Positions 38,216 to 47,260 of a DNA stretch of 64,000 bases are shown here, in pieces (the stretch's first letter is position 1; each line of letters opens with the position of its first letter). Both the position numbers and the translations under genes were made by a program. The stretch lies in NCBI GenBank assembly GCA_029261795.1, contig JAJDAP010000084.1, forward strand, positions 1-64,000, in the 5' to 3' direction. Source of the DNA: Deltaproteobacteria bacterium (GTDB lineage: Bacteria; Myxococcota_A; UBA9160; UBA6930). The notes beneath the pieces were generated by a model that was not told the origin of the DNA, did no database searches, and saw only the letters and a list, made by a program, of their open reading frames with translations.

Positions 38216-39409
38216 ATGCTCGATGCCGGACGAATTGCAGATCCCGAGAAGCTCGGAATCGACCCGGAGAAGCTCGAGGCGTTGTTCGAACGCGCCGAGC
38301 GCGAAGTCACCGAAGGGCTGCTTCCGTCGGTGCAGATCGCGGTGGCCCGCCACGGCCAGATCGCGGGCCTGCGCAGCTTCGGCGAGGCCCAGTTCCAGGG
38401 GAAGCTGGCGCCGGCAGAAGACGAGACGCTCTACTGCATCTTCTCGTGCACCAAGGCCATCACCTCGGCCGCGGCCTGGCTGTTGATCCAGGAAGGCAAG
38501 CTGGATGTCGACGAGATCGTGGCCGATCTGGTGCCTGGCTTCGGCGAGAACGGAAAGGGCGAGATCCGCGTGGAGCAGCTCTTCCTGCACACGGCCGGCT
38601 TCCCGCACGCGCCGTTCCGGCCGCCGGAATTCCTCGATCTCGAAAGGCGGCGCGCCCGCTTCGCCAGCTGGCGGCTGAACTGGGAACCGGGTTCGCGTTT
38701 CGAGTACCACCCGAGCTCGAGCATGTACGTGATTGCCGACATCATCGAGACGCGGAGCGGACTCAGCTTCGCCGAGTTCGTTCGGGAGCGCATCGCCCAG
38801 CCGCTCGGCCTGCGCGATTTCCACTGTGGCCTCGCTGATGAACTGCACCCACGCATGGCGGACCTGGGCCTCTGCGGCGAGCCGATGACCGATGCCGACT
38901 ACGAAGCGTTGGGCGTCCCTGTACCGCCGGTGACCGAAGTGACGCCTGAGGCGATCCTCAGCTTCAACCGCCCGGAAGTCCGGCGCGCCGGGATCCCGGG
39001 CGGCGGCGGCGCCTGCACCGCGGCGGACATGGCACTCTTCTACCAGGGCCTGATGCTCGACGCGGCCGGAGATTCCCGGGGGCCCGGTGTCTGGCGCCCC
39101 GAGACGTTGTCGGAGACCTTGCGTGTTCGCTCCGGAGATCTGGTCGATCCGGTGTTCGGGAAGCTCGTGCACCGCGCGCTCGGCGTGGTGGTTGCCGGCG
39201 ACAAGGAGCGAAGCTACCGGGGTTTCGGCCACACGAATAGCGAGCGCGCATTCGGACACGGCGGCGCCGGCGGGCAGATCGCCTGGGCGGACCCCGACAC
39301 CGGCATTTCCCTCGGCTACTGCACGAACGGCTACGACCAGCACGCGATTCGGATGGCGCGCCGCGGCGTCGGGATCTCGAGCCGGGCCGCAGCCCTGTTG
39401 TTGCCCTGA
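38216..39409 (+). CDS. Beta-lactamase-fold esterase (EstB-like serine hydrolase)
   Basis: The 397-residue protein has the class C fold with SxxK at SCTK (77-80), the second motif Tyr in FEYHPSS (Tyr164), and HGGAGG near residue 350 in the KTG position. The WxG/His pattern and absence of a signal peptide point to a cytoplasmic carboxylesterase of the EstB type rather than an antibiotic-cleaving enzyme. ATG 38216 follows GTGGAGA. It has a distant paralogue in the window (5359-6507) which has a different second and third motif. Substrate unknown. Confidence 0.9.
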   Translation: MLDAGRIADPEKLGIDPEKLEALFERAEREVTEGLLPSVQIAVARHGQIAGLRSFGEAQFQGKLAPAEDETLYCIFSCTKAITSAAAWLLIQEGKLDVDEIVADLVPGFGENGKGEIRVEQLFLHTAGFPHAPFRPPEFLDLERRRARFASWRLNWEPGSRFEYHPSSSMYVIADIIETRSGLSFAEFVRERIAQPLGLRDFHCGLADELHPRMADLGLCGEPMTDADYEALGVPVPPVTEVTPEAILSFNRPEVRRAGIPGGGGACTAADMALFYQGLMLDAAGDSRGPGVWRPETLSETLRVRSGDLVDPVFGKLVHRALGVVVAGDKERSYRGFGHTNSERAFGHGGAGGQIAWADPDTGISLGYCTNGYDQHAIRMARRGVGISSRAAALLLP

Positions 39410-39455
39410 GCTACTCCGGCCACGGGTGACGGACCGCCGCTCATGGCTCCTGCCT

Positions 39456-41108
39456 TCAGGCGCCGGTTGGCCCGAAACTTTCGAAGTGGATCTGCTCCGC
39501 GGGGACACCGGCGGCCTCGAGCTCGGCGACCAGGGATTCGAGAAACCCGAGTGGGCCGCAGAGGTAGAAATCGGCGCCAAGGCCCGGCACGAGCTTTTCG
39601 AGCAGTGCGAGATCGACCCGCCCGGTGCTGTCGTAGCCGTCTTTCGGGCGATCTTCGTCGCGCGGTCTGCTGAAGCGCACGTGGGAGCGAAGGTTCTCTG
39701 CGCCGGCGACGAGTGTCTCCAGCTCGGAGCGGAACGGATGATGCGCGCCGTCGCGGGCGCCGTGGACGAACCACGCGGGAATCTGACGCGACTTCGCGAG
39801 CGCGTGCGCCATCGCGACCATGGGGGTGATGCCGACGCCGGCCGAGGCGAGTACGACCGGACGCTCCGGCGCATCGGGCAGCACGAATTCACCGGCGGGT
39901 AGGCCCGCATGCAGGGTGTCGCCGGCTTCGAGGTGATCGTGCAGCCGGTTCGAGGCCGCACCGTGGGGTTCGCGTTTGACGCTGATGCGGAGCACCTCCG
40001 CTGCGGCATTCCCGGATAGCGAGTAGGTCCGCTTCGCCGGTTGTTCCGGGTCGTCGAGGCCGATCGAGACGGGTAGGTGTTGGCCGGGGCGGAAGCTCGG
40101 GGTCGGCCCTCCGTCTTCCGGGACGAGTTCGAACGAGGTGACGTCGGTGCTCTCGGGGCGCTTGCTGGCGATCCGGTACACGCGGTCCCGGCCGCTCTCT
40201 CGTGCGAAGCGCAGGGGGAGGACGAAGGGCTGCTCGACCACCTGCTGGATTTCGAACTCGATTCGGCGTTCCCCGGTTCCTTCCAGGCGCGCTTCGCCCG
40301 TTAGTTGCAGCAGGCTACCGGTCTCGAAATCGACGAACACGAAACCGGCGCGGGGGTCGAGTTCGAGGTTGCCGAGGGTGTTGAAGTGGTTGTTGCCGGG
40401 GTAGTCCGGGAAGCCCAGGTGGTGGGTTCCCGAGACCGATACGAAGCCGGCCGGGCCACCACGATGGGATGCGTCCATTCCGAACGCGGCACGCGCTCCC
40501 TCACCGCGATGTCCCGTGGCGATGAACAACGTGTCTGCTCGCGTGATCCAATCGATCTGCTGCGGCGAGAGTTCCTTCGACACGCGCGCGGGCGGGAGCG
40601 TGGCCGGCCTCGGAAGCCGCCGTGTCTCCCGCTCGGTGATGTGTTGGGGGCAGTTCCCGAACGCCTGGCCGACGGCCAGCGTGAAGCCGAGCGTGTCGCG
40701 ATCGAGCAGGCTGCCGTTCACGCGATTGCGGCGCCGCGTCGCCAGCTCGATGCCGAGCAATCCGATGTCGCTGGCCTGGTGCAGCGCCGTCGCCAGCGCG
40801 TCGCCTTCGGCGGGGAGTGCATCGATCCGCAGTTGACCGGGGTCCGGCGAAGAAGCGAAACCCGGTTCGCCGACGAGCAGGCTGGCCCACGGTCGATCCT
40901 GGGCGTCCCGTGCCGCCACCACGAGAAACGGAAGCTGGGCATAGAAGTCCCGGTGCTGGTCGGGCAGGTAGGGCCGAACGACCCGGCGCGCCCAGGGTTC
41001 GATCTGCTCGCGAACGCCGAGCCGTTCCTGGACGCGTGCCTCGCCTTCGTGGAACGGTGAATCCTTCATCGGATCGAGCGGGTTCGCTTCGTCGTCGTGG
41101 TGGCTCAT
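39456..41108 (-). CDS. Pyridoxamine-5'-phosphate-oxidase-like and FNR-type reductase fusion
   Basis: The 550-residue protein joins an N-terminal split-barrel flavin domain (FLVVAARDAQDRPWASLLVG; later DTLFIATGH and GFPDYPGNNHFNTLGNLELD) with a ferredoxin-reductase module (RTYSLSG FAD motif, GVGITPMVAM for NAD(P), FYLCGPLGFLESL). Close relatives usually end with a [2Fe-2S] ferredoxin domain; here the chain stops right after the NAD domain (HFESFGPTGA) and the remaining gap has no trace of it. Electrons would therefore pass from NAD(P)H to the flavins and to a separate acceptor. Start ATG 41108 is preceded by CTGGAG. Confidence 0.88.
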   Translation of the reverse strand: MSHHDDEANPLDPMKDSPFHEGEARVQERLGVREQIEPWARRVVRPYLPDQHRDFYAQLPFLVVAARDAQDRPWASLLVGEPGFASSPDPGQLRIDALPAEGDALATALHQASDIGLLGIELATRRRNRVNGSLLDRDTLGFTLAVGQAFGNCPQHITERETRRLPRPATLPPARVSKELSPQQIDWITRADTLFIATGHRGEGARAAFGMDASHRGGPAGFVSVSGTHHLGFPDYPGNNHFNTLGNLELDPRAGFVFVDFETGSLLQLTGEARLEGTGERRIEFEIQQVVEQPFVLPLRFARESGRDRVYRIASKRPESTDVTSFELVPEDGGPTPSFRPGQHLPVSIGLDDPEQPAKRTYSLSGNAAAEVLRISVKREPHGAASNRLHDHLEAGDTLHAGLPAGEFVLPDAPERPVVLASAGVGITPMVAMAHALAKSRQIPAWFVHGARDGAHHPFRSELETLVAGAENLRSHVRFSRPRDEDRPKDGYDSTGRVDLALLEKLVPGLGADFYLCGPLGFLESLVAELEAAGVPAEQIHFESFGPTGA

Positions 41109-41182
41109 CGAGGACTCCAGGTGGGATGCCCCTGCTAGTAGCAGAAGTCATGCCGACCTTGGAGACCGCGGCCTGTCCAATG

Positions 41183-41200
41183 GTCACAAGGATTCGTGAC
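41183..41200. promoter_or_regulatory. Inverted repeat GTCAC-N8-GTGAC in the divergent region
   Basis: Between the flavoprotein gene (minus) and the small secreted gene (plus), GTCAC (41183-41187) and GTGAC (41196-41200) form a dyad with the spacing typical of CRP/FNR-type or other dimeric regulators. No promoter boxes could be placed with confidence. The rest of the 163-base gap shows nothing else. Confidence 0.35.
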
Positions 41201-41271
41201 GTAACCGCCGGCGGCTCCCCGGCATCGACCGAGGCGAAACACCACCCCGTGCCGCGCCCAGGCATCCGGTC

Positions 41272-41583
41272 ATGTCCTTCCAACGCACACGCGTACTCGT
41301 GGTCCTCTTCTCTGCCCTCGCGGGCTTCGTTCAGGGTGCCGGTCTTCTGGCTTCCCCTCCGGCAGATCCGGCCGCCCTGAGCGAACGCCCCGAGGCGATC
41401 GAGATCTCCCTGCGTGGCCGGGCCCGAGGCGCCTTCTGGCGGCCCAACGAATCGACGGCCCGGACCCCGGAACCGCTGCTGAGGGAACGCCTCTGGAACC
41501 CGTATGATCCCGGCATCGAGGTTTTGGATTCGGAGGCGACGGCCTTCTCCGATTGCACGTTGGTCGCCGTCGCCACTTGCTAG
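41272..41583 (+). CDS. Small secreted protein of unknown function
   Basis: A 103-residue protein with a hydrophobic N-terminus (MSFQRTRVLVVLFSALAGFV, signal peptide or anchor to about residue 25). The mature part is polar, with a middle EAIEISLRGRARGAFWRPNE and an end FSDCTLVAVATC. The two Cys, one of them the last residue, could form a disulfide. I do not recognise a family. It lacks a strong ribosome site, but its length, signal and position 25 bases before the cupin gene support a real gene. Confidence 0.5.
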   Translation: MSFQRTRVLVVLFSALAGFVQGAGLLASPPADPAALSERPEAIEISLRGRARGAFWRPNESTARTPEPLLRERLWNPYDPGIEVLDSEATAFSDCTLVAVATC

Positions 41584-41608
41584 GCCACGGCGCGCAAAGG
41601 ATGAATCG

Positions 41609-42295
41609 ATGACCGAGGCAGCCCTGAACGGCGATCTCACCCGACGCGTCGCCATGCGAACCCACGAGATGGCCTGGCAACCGAGCCCGAGCCCCACGGT
41701 CGAGCGCAAACGCCTGCATCGCGTCGGTTCGGCCGAGGCCGGCCAGGTCACGTCGGTGGTGCGTTATCTGCCAGACTCGAAGTTCCCGGCCCACGATCAC
41801 CCGGAAGGCGAGGAGATCCTCGTCCTCGACGGCGTCTTCTCGGACGAACACGGCGATTGGCCCACCGGCACCTACCTGCTCAACCCGGAAGGTTTTCGCC
41901 ACGCGCCGTTCTCGAAAGCGGGCTGTGTGTTGTTCGTGAAGCTCCGACAGTATGCGGGCGAGGGCAGGCGGCATGTCGCCGAGCCGACGAACGCACTCCC
42001 GTGGCAGCCGGGCCGCGCCGAGGGCATCGAGCAGAAGCCACTCTACATGTCCGCCGCCTTCCCGGATGCGACGCGGCTCGAACGTTGGTCAGCTGGAGCG
42101 ACCGGCGGGACCGAGGCCTATCCCTCCGGCGCCGAGATCTTCGTCCTGCGGGGCTCCCTGGAGGACGAATCCGGCGTCTATTCCGCACACAGTTGGCTCC
42201 GCCTGCCCCCGGGAGCTCGACACACGCCCAGATCCGCCGAAGGTTGCGAGCTCTACCTCAAGACTGGCGGTGTGGCCGCGCTCCGGTCTGGCTGA
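41609..42295 (+). CDS. ChrR-type double cupin protein
   Basis: The 228-residue protein contains two cupin units of the ChrR-like (anti-sigma factor cupin) type. The first has AHDHPEGEEILVLDGVFSDEHG and GTYLLNPEGFRHAPFSKAGC; the second has YPSGAEIFVLRGSLEDESG and SWLRLPPGARHTPRS. The first shows the full His/Glu/His metal set (HDH...E...H); the second retains Glu and one His. In ChrR this domain senses singlet oxygen, but no zinc-binding anti-sigma domain or sigma factor is present here, so it is a stand-alone cupin. ATG 41609 follows AAAGGA. Confidence 0.87.
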   Translation: MTEAALNGDLTRRVAMRTHEMAWQPSPSPTVERKRLHRVGSAEAGQVTSVVRYLPDSKFPAHDHPEGEEILVLDGVFSDEHGDWPTGTYLLNPEGFRHAPFSKAGCVLFVKLRQYAGEGRRHVAEPTNALPWQPGRAEGIEQKPLYMSAAFPDATRLERWSAGATGGTEAYPSGAEIFVLRGSLEDESGVYSAHSWLRLPPGARHTPRSAEGCELYLKTGGVAALRSG

Positions 42296-42389
42296 GGGGG
42301 CGCTTCTCGCGGTTACGCCGCTAGCTTCGGGGTCGGGCCCTCGCGATCTCTTTCGCGTTGGCCGCCGTACTCATCCGCTGGAGGGTTCG

Positions 42390-43289
42390 ATGCATTCCAG
42401 GATCTGGCCGTGTCTTGCGGCCGCCTTCTTGTTGGCGTTCGCTTGGCCTGCTCTCGCTGCCGAGGACTCGATCGCCGAGCTCGAGAAGAAGCGCGACCGC
42501 TCGCCGCGCAGCGTCGACGCGCACCACGAGCTGGGTCAGGCCTACTATCTGAGGGCGCGAACGGCGCTCGATGAAGAGCGTTTCGGCGACTACGAGAGTG
42601 ATCTCGGCCGCGCCCTGGACGAGTGGATCGAGACGCTGAGACTGGAGCCTGAATCGCCAGGCCCCCACACCTGGATGGGAATCGTTGCCGTCTACCAGGG
42701 AGACCTCGACCGGGCGCTGCGCAGCTTCGCCAATGCCCGCAGGCTGAGCCCCGACAACTGGGCCTCCTACACGAACATCGCCGAGACGATGATCTACCGC
42801 GGGAAAGTCAAGGCCGCCCGCAAGTTCCTGAAGCGGGGCGAGCAGCTGCGCGCGGATCCGGCCATCGTCGAGATCAACTTCTGCCTGCTCGAATGGCGCG
42901 AAGGCAACCTCGATGATGCGAGGTATCACTTCCAGGAGGCCTACCACCTCAGCCCCGAGACGGTGAACACCTGGAACGAGGCACCGATCACCAATCCCCT
43001 CCGGACCTTCCACGACCTGACGCGCTATTGCTGCGCCAGCCCCTCCTGCGGCCCCTACATGGGCGAGGCCTGCAAGGAGAGCAACCTCAGTGTCACTCGC
43101 CGGGTGGTGCCGGAGGAGGTCGCGCGCCAGGAGCTGGTGCTCGAGATGGAGCGCCGCCGGAAGCTCAAGGCGATCTATCAGGGCCGGCGCGACCTCGGCG
43201 TCGAGGTCGAAGACGGCGAGCCGGTGCAGGGGCGGCGGGGTCTGGAGATCGAGGTCGAGGGCGAGGAGGCGAAGTCCCCGCTCGAGTGA
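42390..43289 (+). CDS. Periplasmic TPR protein
   Basis: The 299-residue protein has a signal peptide (MHSRIWPCLAAAFLLAFAWP, cleavage near AAE) and four or five TPR-like repeats between residues 35 and 200 (AHHELGQAYYLRARTAL; PHTWMGIVAVYQGDLDRALR; SYTNIAETMIYRGKVKAARK; NFCLLEWREGNLDDARYHF). A Cys-rich segment follows (RYCCASPSCGPYMGEACKES), which may be disulfide-bonded or metal-binding, and the tail is highly acidic. ATG 42390 follows GGAGGG. It is likely a scaffold for a partner in the periplasm; the next gene, a secreted HEIGH protein, is a candidate. Confidence 0.82.
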   Translation: MHSRIWPCLAAAFLLAFAWPALAAEDSIAELEKKRDRSPRSVDAHHELGQAYYLRARTALDEERFGDYESDLGRALDEWIETLRLEPESPGPHTWMGIVAVYQGDLDRALRSFANARRLSPDNWASYTNIAETMIYRGKVKAARKFLKRGEQLRADPAIVEINFCLLEWREGNLDDARYHFQEAYHLSPETVNTWNEAPITNPLRTFHDLTRYCCASPSCGPYMGEACKESNLSVTRRVVPEEVARQELVLEMERRRKLKAIYQGRRDLGVEVEDGEPVQGRRGLEIEVEGEEAKSPLE

Positions 43290-43338
43290 AGCGGCGGCCG
43301 CCATGATGCTAGGCGAGGGCTATGGTATGCCCTGAGTC

Positions 43339-44757
43339 ATGCCCATCCTGCTGCGCCTCCTCACTGTCCTTGCCCTCGTGCTCCCTCCCGGAGCCGCATC
43401 TGCGGACCGTGCCGAGGCGCTGGATTGGCTGGAGCGTGCGATCGACGACGAGGCCAGGGTCCAGGCCGAGTTCCTCGAGGTTGCCTTCAACGGGCATTCG
43501 GGCGACCTCCCTGTCCCGGACGGGGGCGAGCGCCCCTACTACGAGTCCGTTCCCATCCGGTTCGAGGAACAACCGAGCGAGGCGGATCGGGAGGCCTGGG
43601 TCGCCACGCTCGAGCGCTCGATGGAGGTGTCCTCCCTGCGCGAGCTCGAGATCCGGATGGATCGAGGCACGCTTCGCTTCCGGGTTCCCTTCGATCGGGG
43701 CGTGCGGTTGGAGGGGCTGCCCGTCGCTGTGATCGCCACGCTCGGCCCCATCGCGAAACGGGAGCGGCGCGGCATCGAGACCGATCTCTTCGTCGCGGCC
43801 GAAGCTGGGGATCTCTCGATGAGCGCTCTGCACGAGTTGGATGGCCGGCTCGTACTTCGCTTGAGCGAGGCCGGTGCGCGGCCCCCGCCAGGCGATGCAC
43901 CGGACTCGGCCGAACTCAGCAGGCGCTTCGGCATCGGTCCCCTCGTCGACGGGGATGCCCACTGGGAGCCGCAGGAGCGGGCGTCGTTGGCCATCTCCCT
44001 CGCCCAGATTCCAGCGCGGGATCTCGACGTGATCGCGGGGCTTCCGTTTCGACGTTATGTCGACCCGCCGCCTGATCTTTCGGATGCTGCGGCCTACTAC
44101 CGACAGGAGGGTGTGGAGCGCAGCGTCGATCTCTTCGATGCCGCCTTTGCCCGCGACGGACAGGTGTTCGTCGGCGATCCGGCAGCGCCGTTCGACAATT
44201 CGGCGTGGGTCGTGGTTCACGAGATCGGGCACGCCGTCGCGATGGAGAAGCCATACCACGCCGTACACGGGCTCGTTGCGCGCTGGCAATCCCTGTCGCT
44301 GCTGTATGACCATCTGCGCGAGTTCAGCGTGAGCGGGATCCGTTCCGAGACGGAGCGGCTGCGCGCCATCCTCGAGCGGCTCCAGGACATGCGGCGTCCG
44401 CTCGGCCGCTTTCGGCAGGCCTCGGCCGGCGGCACGCTCCACGCGAGTCCGGTGCACACGGCTTTCGTCGCAGCGACCGGCGGGCATGGCCCGACCCCCT
44501 ACGGGAAGACCAAGCTCAGCGAGGCCTTCGCCGAGAGCTACATGCTCTTCCTGCTCGACCCGCGAGCACTCGCGCGGATCGATCCGGCCGCCCTCGCATT
44601 CTTCGAATCCGGCGCCTACCAGCTCGAGCCCCTGCACGTGGAGCCCGTCCCGGAGGTTCCGCAGAGCGTGCGCGACTACCTGGCGATCCCCGAGGATCCG
44701 GAACTCCTCGACGAACTCGACGCGCTGCTCGAGGACGAGATCGGACCGCTGGAGTAG
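43339..44757 (+). CDS. Secreted protein with zinc-metallopeptidase HEIGH motif
   Basis: The 472-residue protein has a signal peptide (MPILLRLLTVLALVLPPGAA, cleavage near residue 22). No domain is recognisable until VVVHEIGHAVAMEKPYHAVH, where His294, Glu295 and His298 form an HExxH zinc site; Glu395 or Glu399 in SEAFAESYMLF could be the third ligand (gluzincin pattern). The first 280 residues are beta-rich and unlike known propeptides. The C-terminal 60 residues are acidic with few motifs. It is probably a secreted peptidase or an inactive relative. It lies 49 bases downstream of the TPR gene on the same strand. Confidence 0.75.
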   Translation: MPILLRLLTVLALVLPPGAASADRAEALDWLERAIDDEARVQAEFLEVAFNGHSGDLPVPDGGERPYYESVPIRFEEQPSEADREAWVATLERSMEVSSLRELEIRMDRGTLRFRVPFDRGVRLEGLPVAVIATLGPIAKRERRGIETDLFVAAEAGDLSMSALHELDGRLVLRLSEAGARPPPGDAPDSAELSRRFGIGPLVDGDAHWEPQERASLAISLAQIPARDLDVIAGLPFRRYVDPPPDLSDAAAYYRQEGVERSVDLFDAAFARDGQVFVGDPAAPFDNSAWVVVHEIGHAVAMEKPYHAVHGLVARWQSLSLLYDHLREFSVSGIRSETERLRAILERLQDMRRPLGRFRQASAGGTLHASPVHTAFVAATGGHGPTPYGKTKLSEAFAESYMLFLLDPRALARIDPAALAFFESGAYQLEPLHVEPVPEVPQSVRDYLAIPEDPELLDELDALLEDEIGPLE

Positions 44758-44833
44758 CAAAGGCGCGCTAGCGGTTTGACCGCCGTCGCCGACGCGGGGC
44801 ATCATTGTCACAGAGTCCGGAACGGAGACACCC

Positions 44834-46474
44834 ATGACCCTGTCCACGGCGAAGGGCGCGACGCAACCGCCCCTGATCGATACCACGATCGGCGCGCAGC
44901 TCGAGGCGACCGTCCGGCGCTTCCCCGATCGCGAGGCCCTGGTGGTGCCGCACCAGGGGCTGCGCCAGACCTGGGCCGAATTCGATGCCAGCGTGAACGC
45001 CGTGGCGAAAGGCCTGATGGGCCTCGGGATCGAGCCGGGCGATCGCGTCGGAATGTGGAGCCCGAACTACGCCGAGTGGATCTACGTACAGTTCGCCACG
45101 GCCAGGGTCGGCGCGATCCAGGTCAACCTGAACCCGGCCTATCGAACCAACGAACTGCAATACGCGCTCGCCCAATCTGGGGCTCGCTTGTTGGTGACAC
45201 GCACCGAGTACCTCACCTCCGCCTACCGCGACATGATCGGGGAGGTCGGGCCCCAACTTCCCGGGCTCGAGCGCATCGTCTACTTCGATACCGACGACTG
45301 GGCGGCGCTGCTGGCTGCCGGCGAGGCGGTGAGCGACGCCGCGCTGCAGGAGCGCGCCGCCAACCTCTCGCCGGGCGATGCCATCAACATCCAATACACC
45401 TCCGGCACCACGGGCTTTCCCAAGGGCGCGACGCTCAGCCACCGCAACATCCTGAACAACGCCCAGTTCGTGGGCCACGCGTGCCGCTTCACCGAGAACG
45501 ATCGCCTCGCGATCCCGGTGCCCTTCTACCACTGCTTCGGCATGGTGATGGGCACGCTTGCCTGCGCCGTGTTCGGCCACACCATGGTCATTCCGTGCCC
45601 CACCTTCGATGCCGGCGCGGTGCTGGAAACGGTCCAGGACGAGCGCTGCACCGCGCTCTACGGCGTGCCCACGATGTTCATCGCCGAACTCGGCCACCCG
45701 GACTTCGAGCGCTTCGAGCTGGCAAGCCTGCGCACCGGCATCATGGCCGGTTCACCGTGTCCCATCGATGTGATGCGTCGCGTGGTGGACCAGATGGGCA
45801 TGGACCAGGTGACGATCGCCTACGGCATGACCGAAACCTCGCCGGTCTCCACCCAGACCAGCGTGGACGACCCGATCGAGCGCCGCGTTTCCACGGTCGG
45901 CCGGGTGCACCCTCACGTGGAAGTCAAGATCATCGATCCGGAGTCCGGCGCCACGGTCGAACGCGGAACCGGGGGCGAGTTCTGCACGCGAGGATATTCG
46001 GTGATGCTCGGCTACTGGAACGACACCGAGAAGACCGACGAGGCCATCGACGCCGACGGTTGGATGCACACCGGCGACCTCGCCACGATGGACGAAGACG
46101 GCTACGTCAACATCATCGGCCGCATCAAGGACATGATCATCCGCGGCGGCGAGAACCTCTATCCACGAGAGATCGAGGAATTCCTGCTCAGCCACCCGGC
46201 CGTGGCCGACGCCCAGGTCATCGGCGTCCCCGACGAACGATTCGGCGAAGAGCTGATGGCCTGGGTACAACTCGCCGCAGGCCAATCGGTGAGCGACGAC
46301 GAGCTGCGCGACTACTGTCGCGGCAAGATCGCCCACGCAAAGGTGCCCCGTTACTTCCGCTTCGTCTCCGAGTTCCCCCTCACGGTCACCGGCAAGGTCC
46401 GCAAGATCGAGATGCGCGAACAATCGATCAAGGACCTCGGGCTGGAAGGCGCCGCGAAGATCGAGAACGCTTGA
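44834..46474 (+). CDS. AMP-dependent acyl-CoA synthetase (medium/long-chain FadD-like)
   Basis: The 546-residue ANL-superfamily ligase has the P-loop [18 protein letters not shown], the A5 motif [11 protein letters not shown]7 [15 protein letters not shown]8 [20 protein letters not shown] and the catalytic Lys in [14 protein letters not shown]. It activates a carboxylic acid to acyl-AMP and then acyl-CoA. This subgroup includes medium-chain and aromatic or branched acid-CoA ligases; chain length is not readable. ATG 44834 follows ACGGAGA. It can feed the acyl-CoA block at 14-27 kb but is not adjacent to it. The tRNA-Thr gene follows on the other strand. Confidence 0.94.
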   Translation: MTLSTAKGATQPPLIDTTIGAQLEATVRRFPDREALVVPHQGLRQTWAEFDASVNAVAKGLMGLGIEPGDRVGMWSPNYAEWIYVQFATARVGAIQVNLNPAYRTNELQYALAQSGARLLVTRTEYLTSAYRDMIGEVGPQLPGLERIVYFDTDDWAALLAAGEAVSDAALQERAANLSPGDAINIQYTSGTTGFPKGATLSHRNILNNAQFVGHACRFTENDRLAIPVPFYHCFGMVMGTLACAVFGHTMVIPCPTFDAGAVLETVQDERCTALYGVPTMFIAELGHPDFERFELASLRTGIMAGSPCPIDVMRRVVDQMGMDQVTIAYGMTETSPVSTQTSVDDPIERRVSTVGRVHPHVEVKIIDPESGATVERGTGGEFCTRGYSVMLGYWNDTEKTDEAIDADGWMHTGDLATMDEDGYVNIIGRIKDMIIRGGENLYPREIEEFLLSHPAVADAQVIGVPDERFGEELMAWVQLAAGQSVSDDELRDYCRGKIAHAKVPRYFRFVSEFPLTVTGKVRKIEMREQSIKDLGLEGAAKIENA

Positions 46475-46490
46475 TCGCCCAGAGCTGACC

Positions 46491-46566
<76 letters not shown>

Positions 46567-46630
46567 TTGAGGTCGTGGGGCCTGGCGCTGGCAGCTGGCT
46601 GGCAGCTGAAAGGCCCATCGGGACGGGAGG

Positions 46631-47173
46631 TTAGCCGGCGGCCGGAGGGGCGCCAGAGGCCGCGGCTTCGGCGAACTTCTTCAGCGTCAGCAGCTGCTTT
46701 CGCATCATCACCCAGTCGCCGATGGCCAGGCCGCGGGCGAGGGCGCTGCCGATCAAGCCTGGCGGCCGCTCGAAGCGCAGCTTCGCGGCCAGTCGGGTGC
46801 CGCCCGGCTGGGCCTGAACGCGGTAGGTCACCTGGAGCGGGCCGAGTGAGAGAAAGCGGCCGGCTTCTAGGGTGAGCTGCGCGTCGGTCTCGAACTCGAG
46901 GAGCTTGAAAATCGACATCACGGTCTGGCCGGCTTCTAGCTGTTCCAGGCCGGGTGTGAGGGTGCGCGGGCTGCGGCGGCCGCGGTTGTCGATCCAGTCG
47001 TAGCTGTAGGGGGCGACGCGTAGTTGGCAGAGCCAACGGAAGGCCGTTGCGGGCGGCGTGGCGACGTCGATGGCGCGGTAGAGGGCGACTGCGTCGTCCG
47101 GGCCGTGGCGGTCGCAGGGCCAATCTCCCTCGAGGTCCTCGGGGCGGGTGTTCCAGTGGTCGGCGAGGCCCAC
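46631..47173 (-). CDS. SRPBCC (START-like) domain protein
   Basis: The product of about 180 residues is one SRPBCC ligand-binding domain: AVALYRAIDVATPPATAFRW, QLRVAPYSYDWIDNRGRRSP, then TRLAAKLRFERPP and a long C-terminal helix WVMMRKQLLTLKKFAEAAAS. GTG 47173 (MGLADHWNTRPEDLEG) is chosen because GGAG lies eight bases upstream; the frame is open further upstream, opposite the lipase gene, but has no family sequence. SRPBCC proteins bind hydrophobic ligands such as lipids or polyketides. It reads divergently from the LCAT-like gene, 87 bases apart. Confidence 0.83.
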   Translation of the reverse strand: MGLADHWNTRPEDLEGDWPCDRHGPDDAVALYRAIDVATPPATAFRWLCQLRVAPYSYDWIDNRGRRSPRTLTPGLEQLEAGQTVMSIFKLLEFETDAQLTLEAGRFLSLGPLQVTYRVQAQPGGTRLAAKLRFERPPGLIGSALARGLAIGDWVMMRKQLLTLKKFAEAAASGAPPAAG

Positions 47174-47260
47174 GGGCAGTTCTCCAAGGCGCGGCGAACC
47201 CTGGAAGGGTAACGATTCCCCTTCTGTTGCATCGTACGGAGGCTTCTGGAGGGCATCGCA

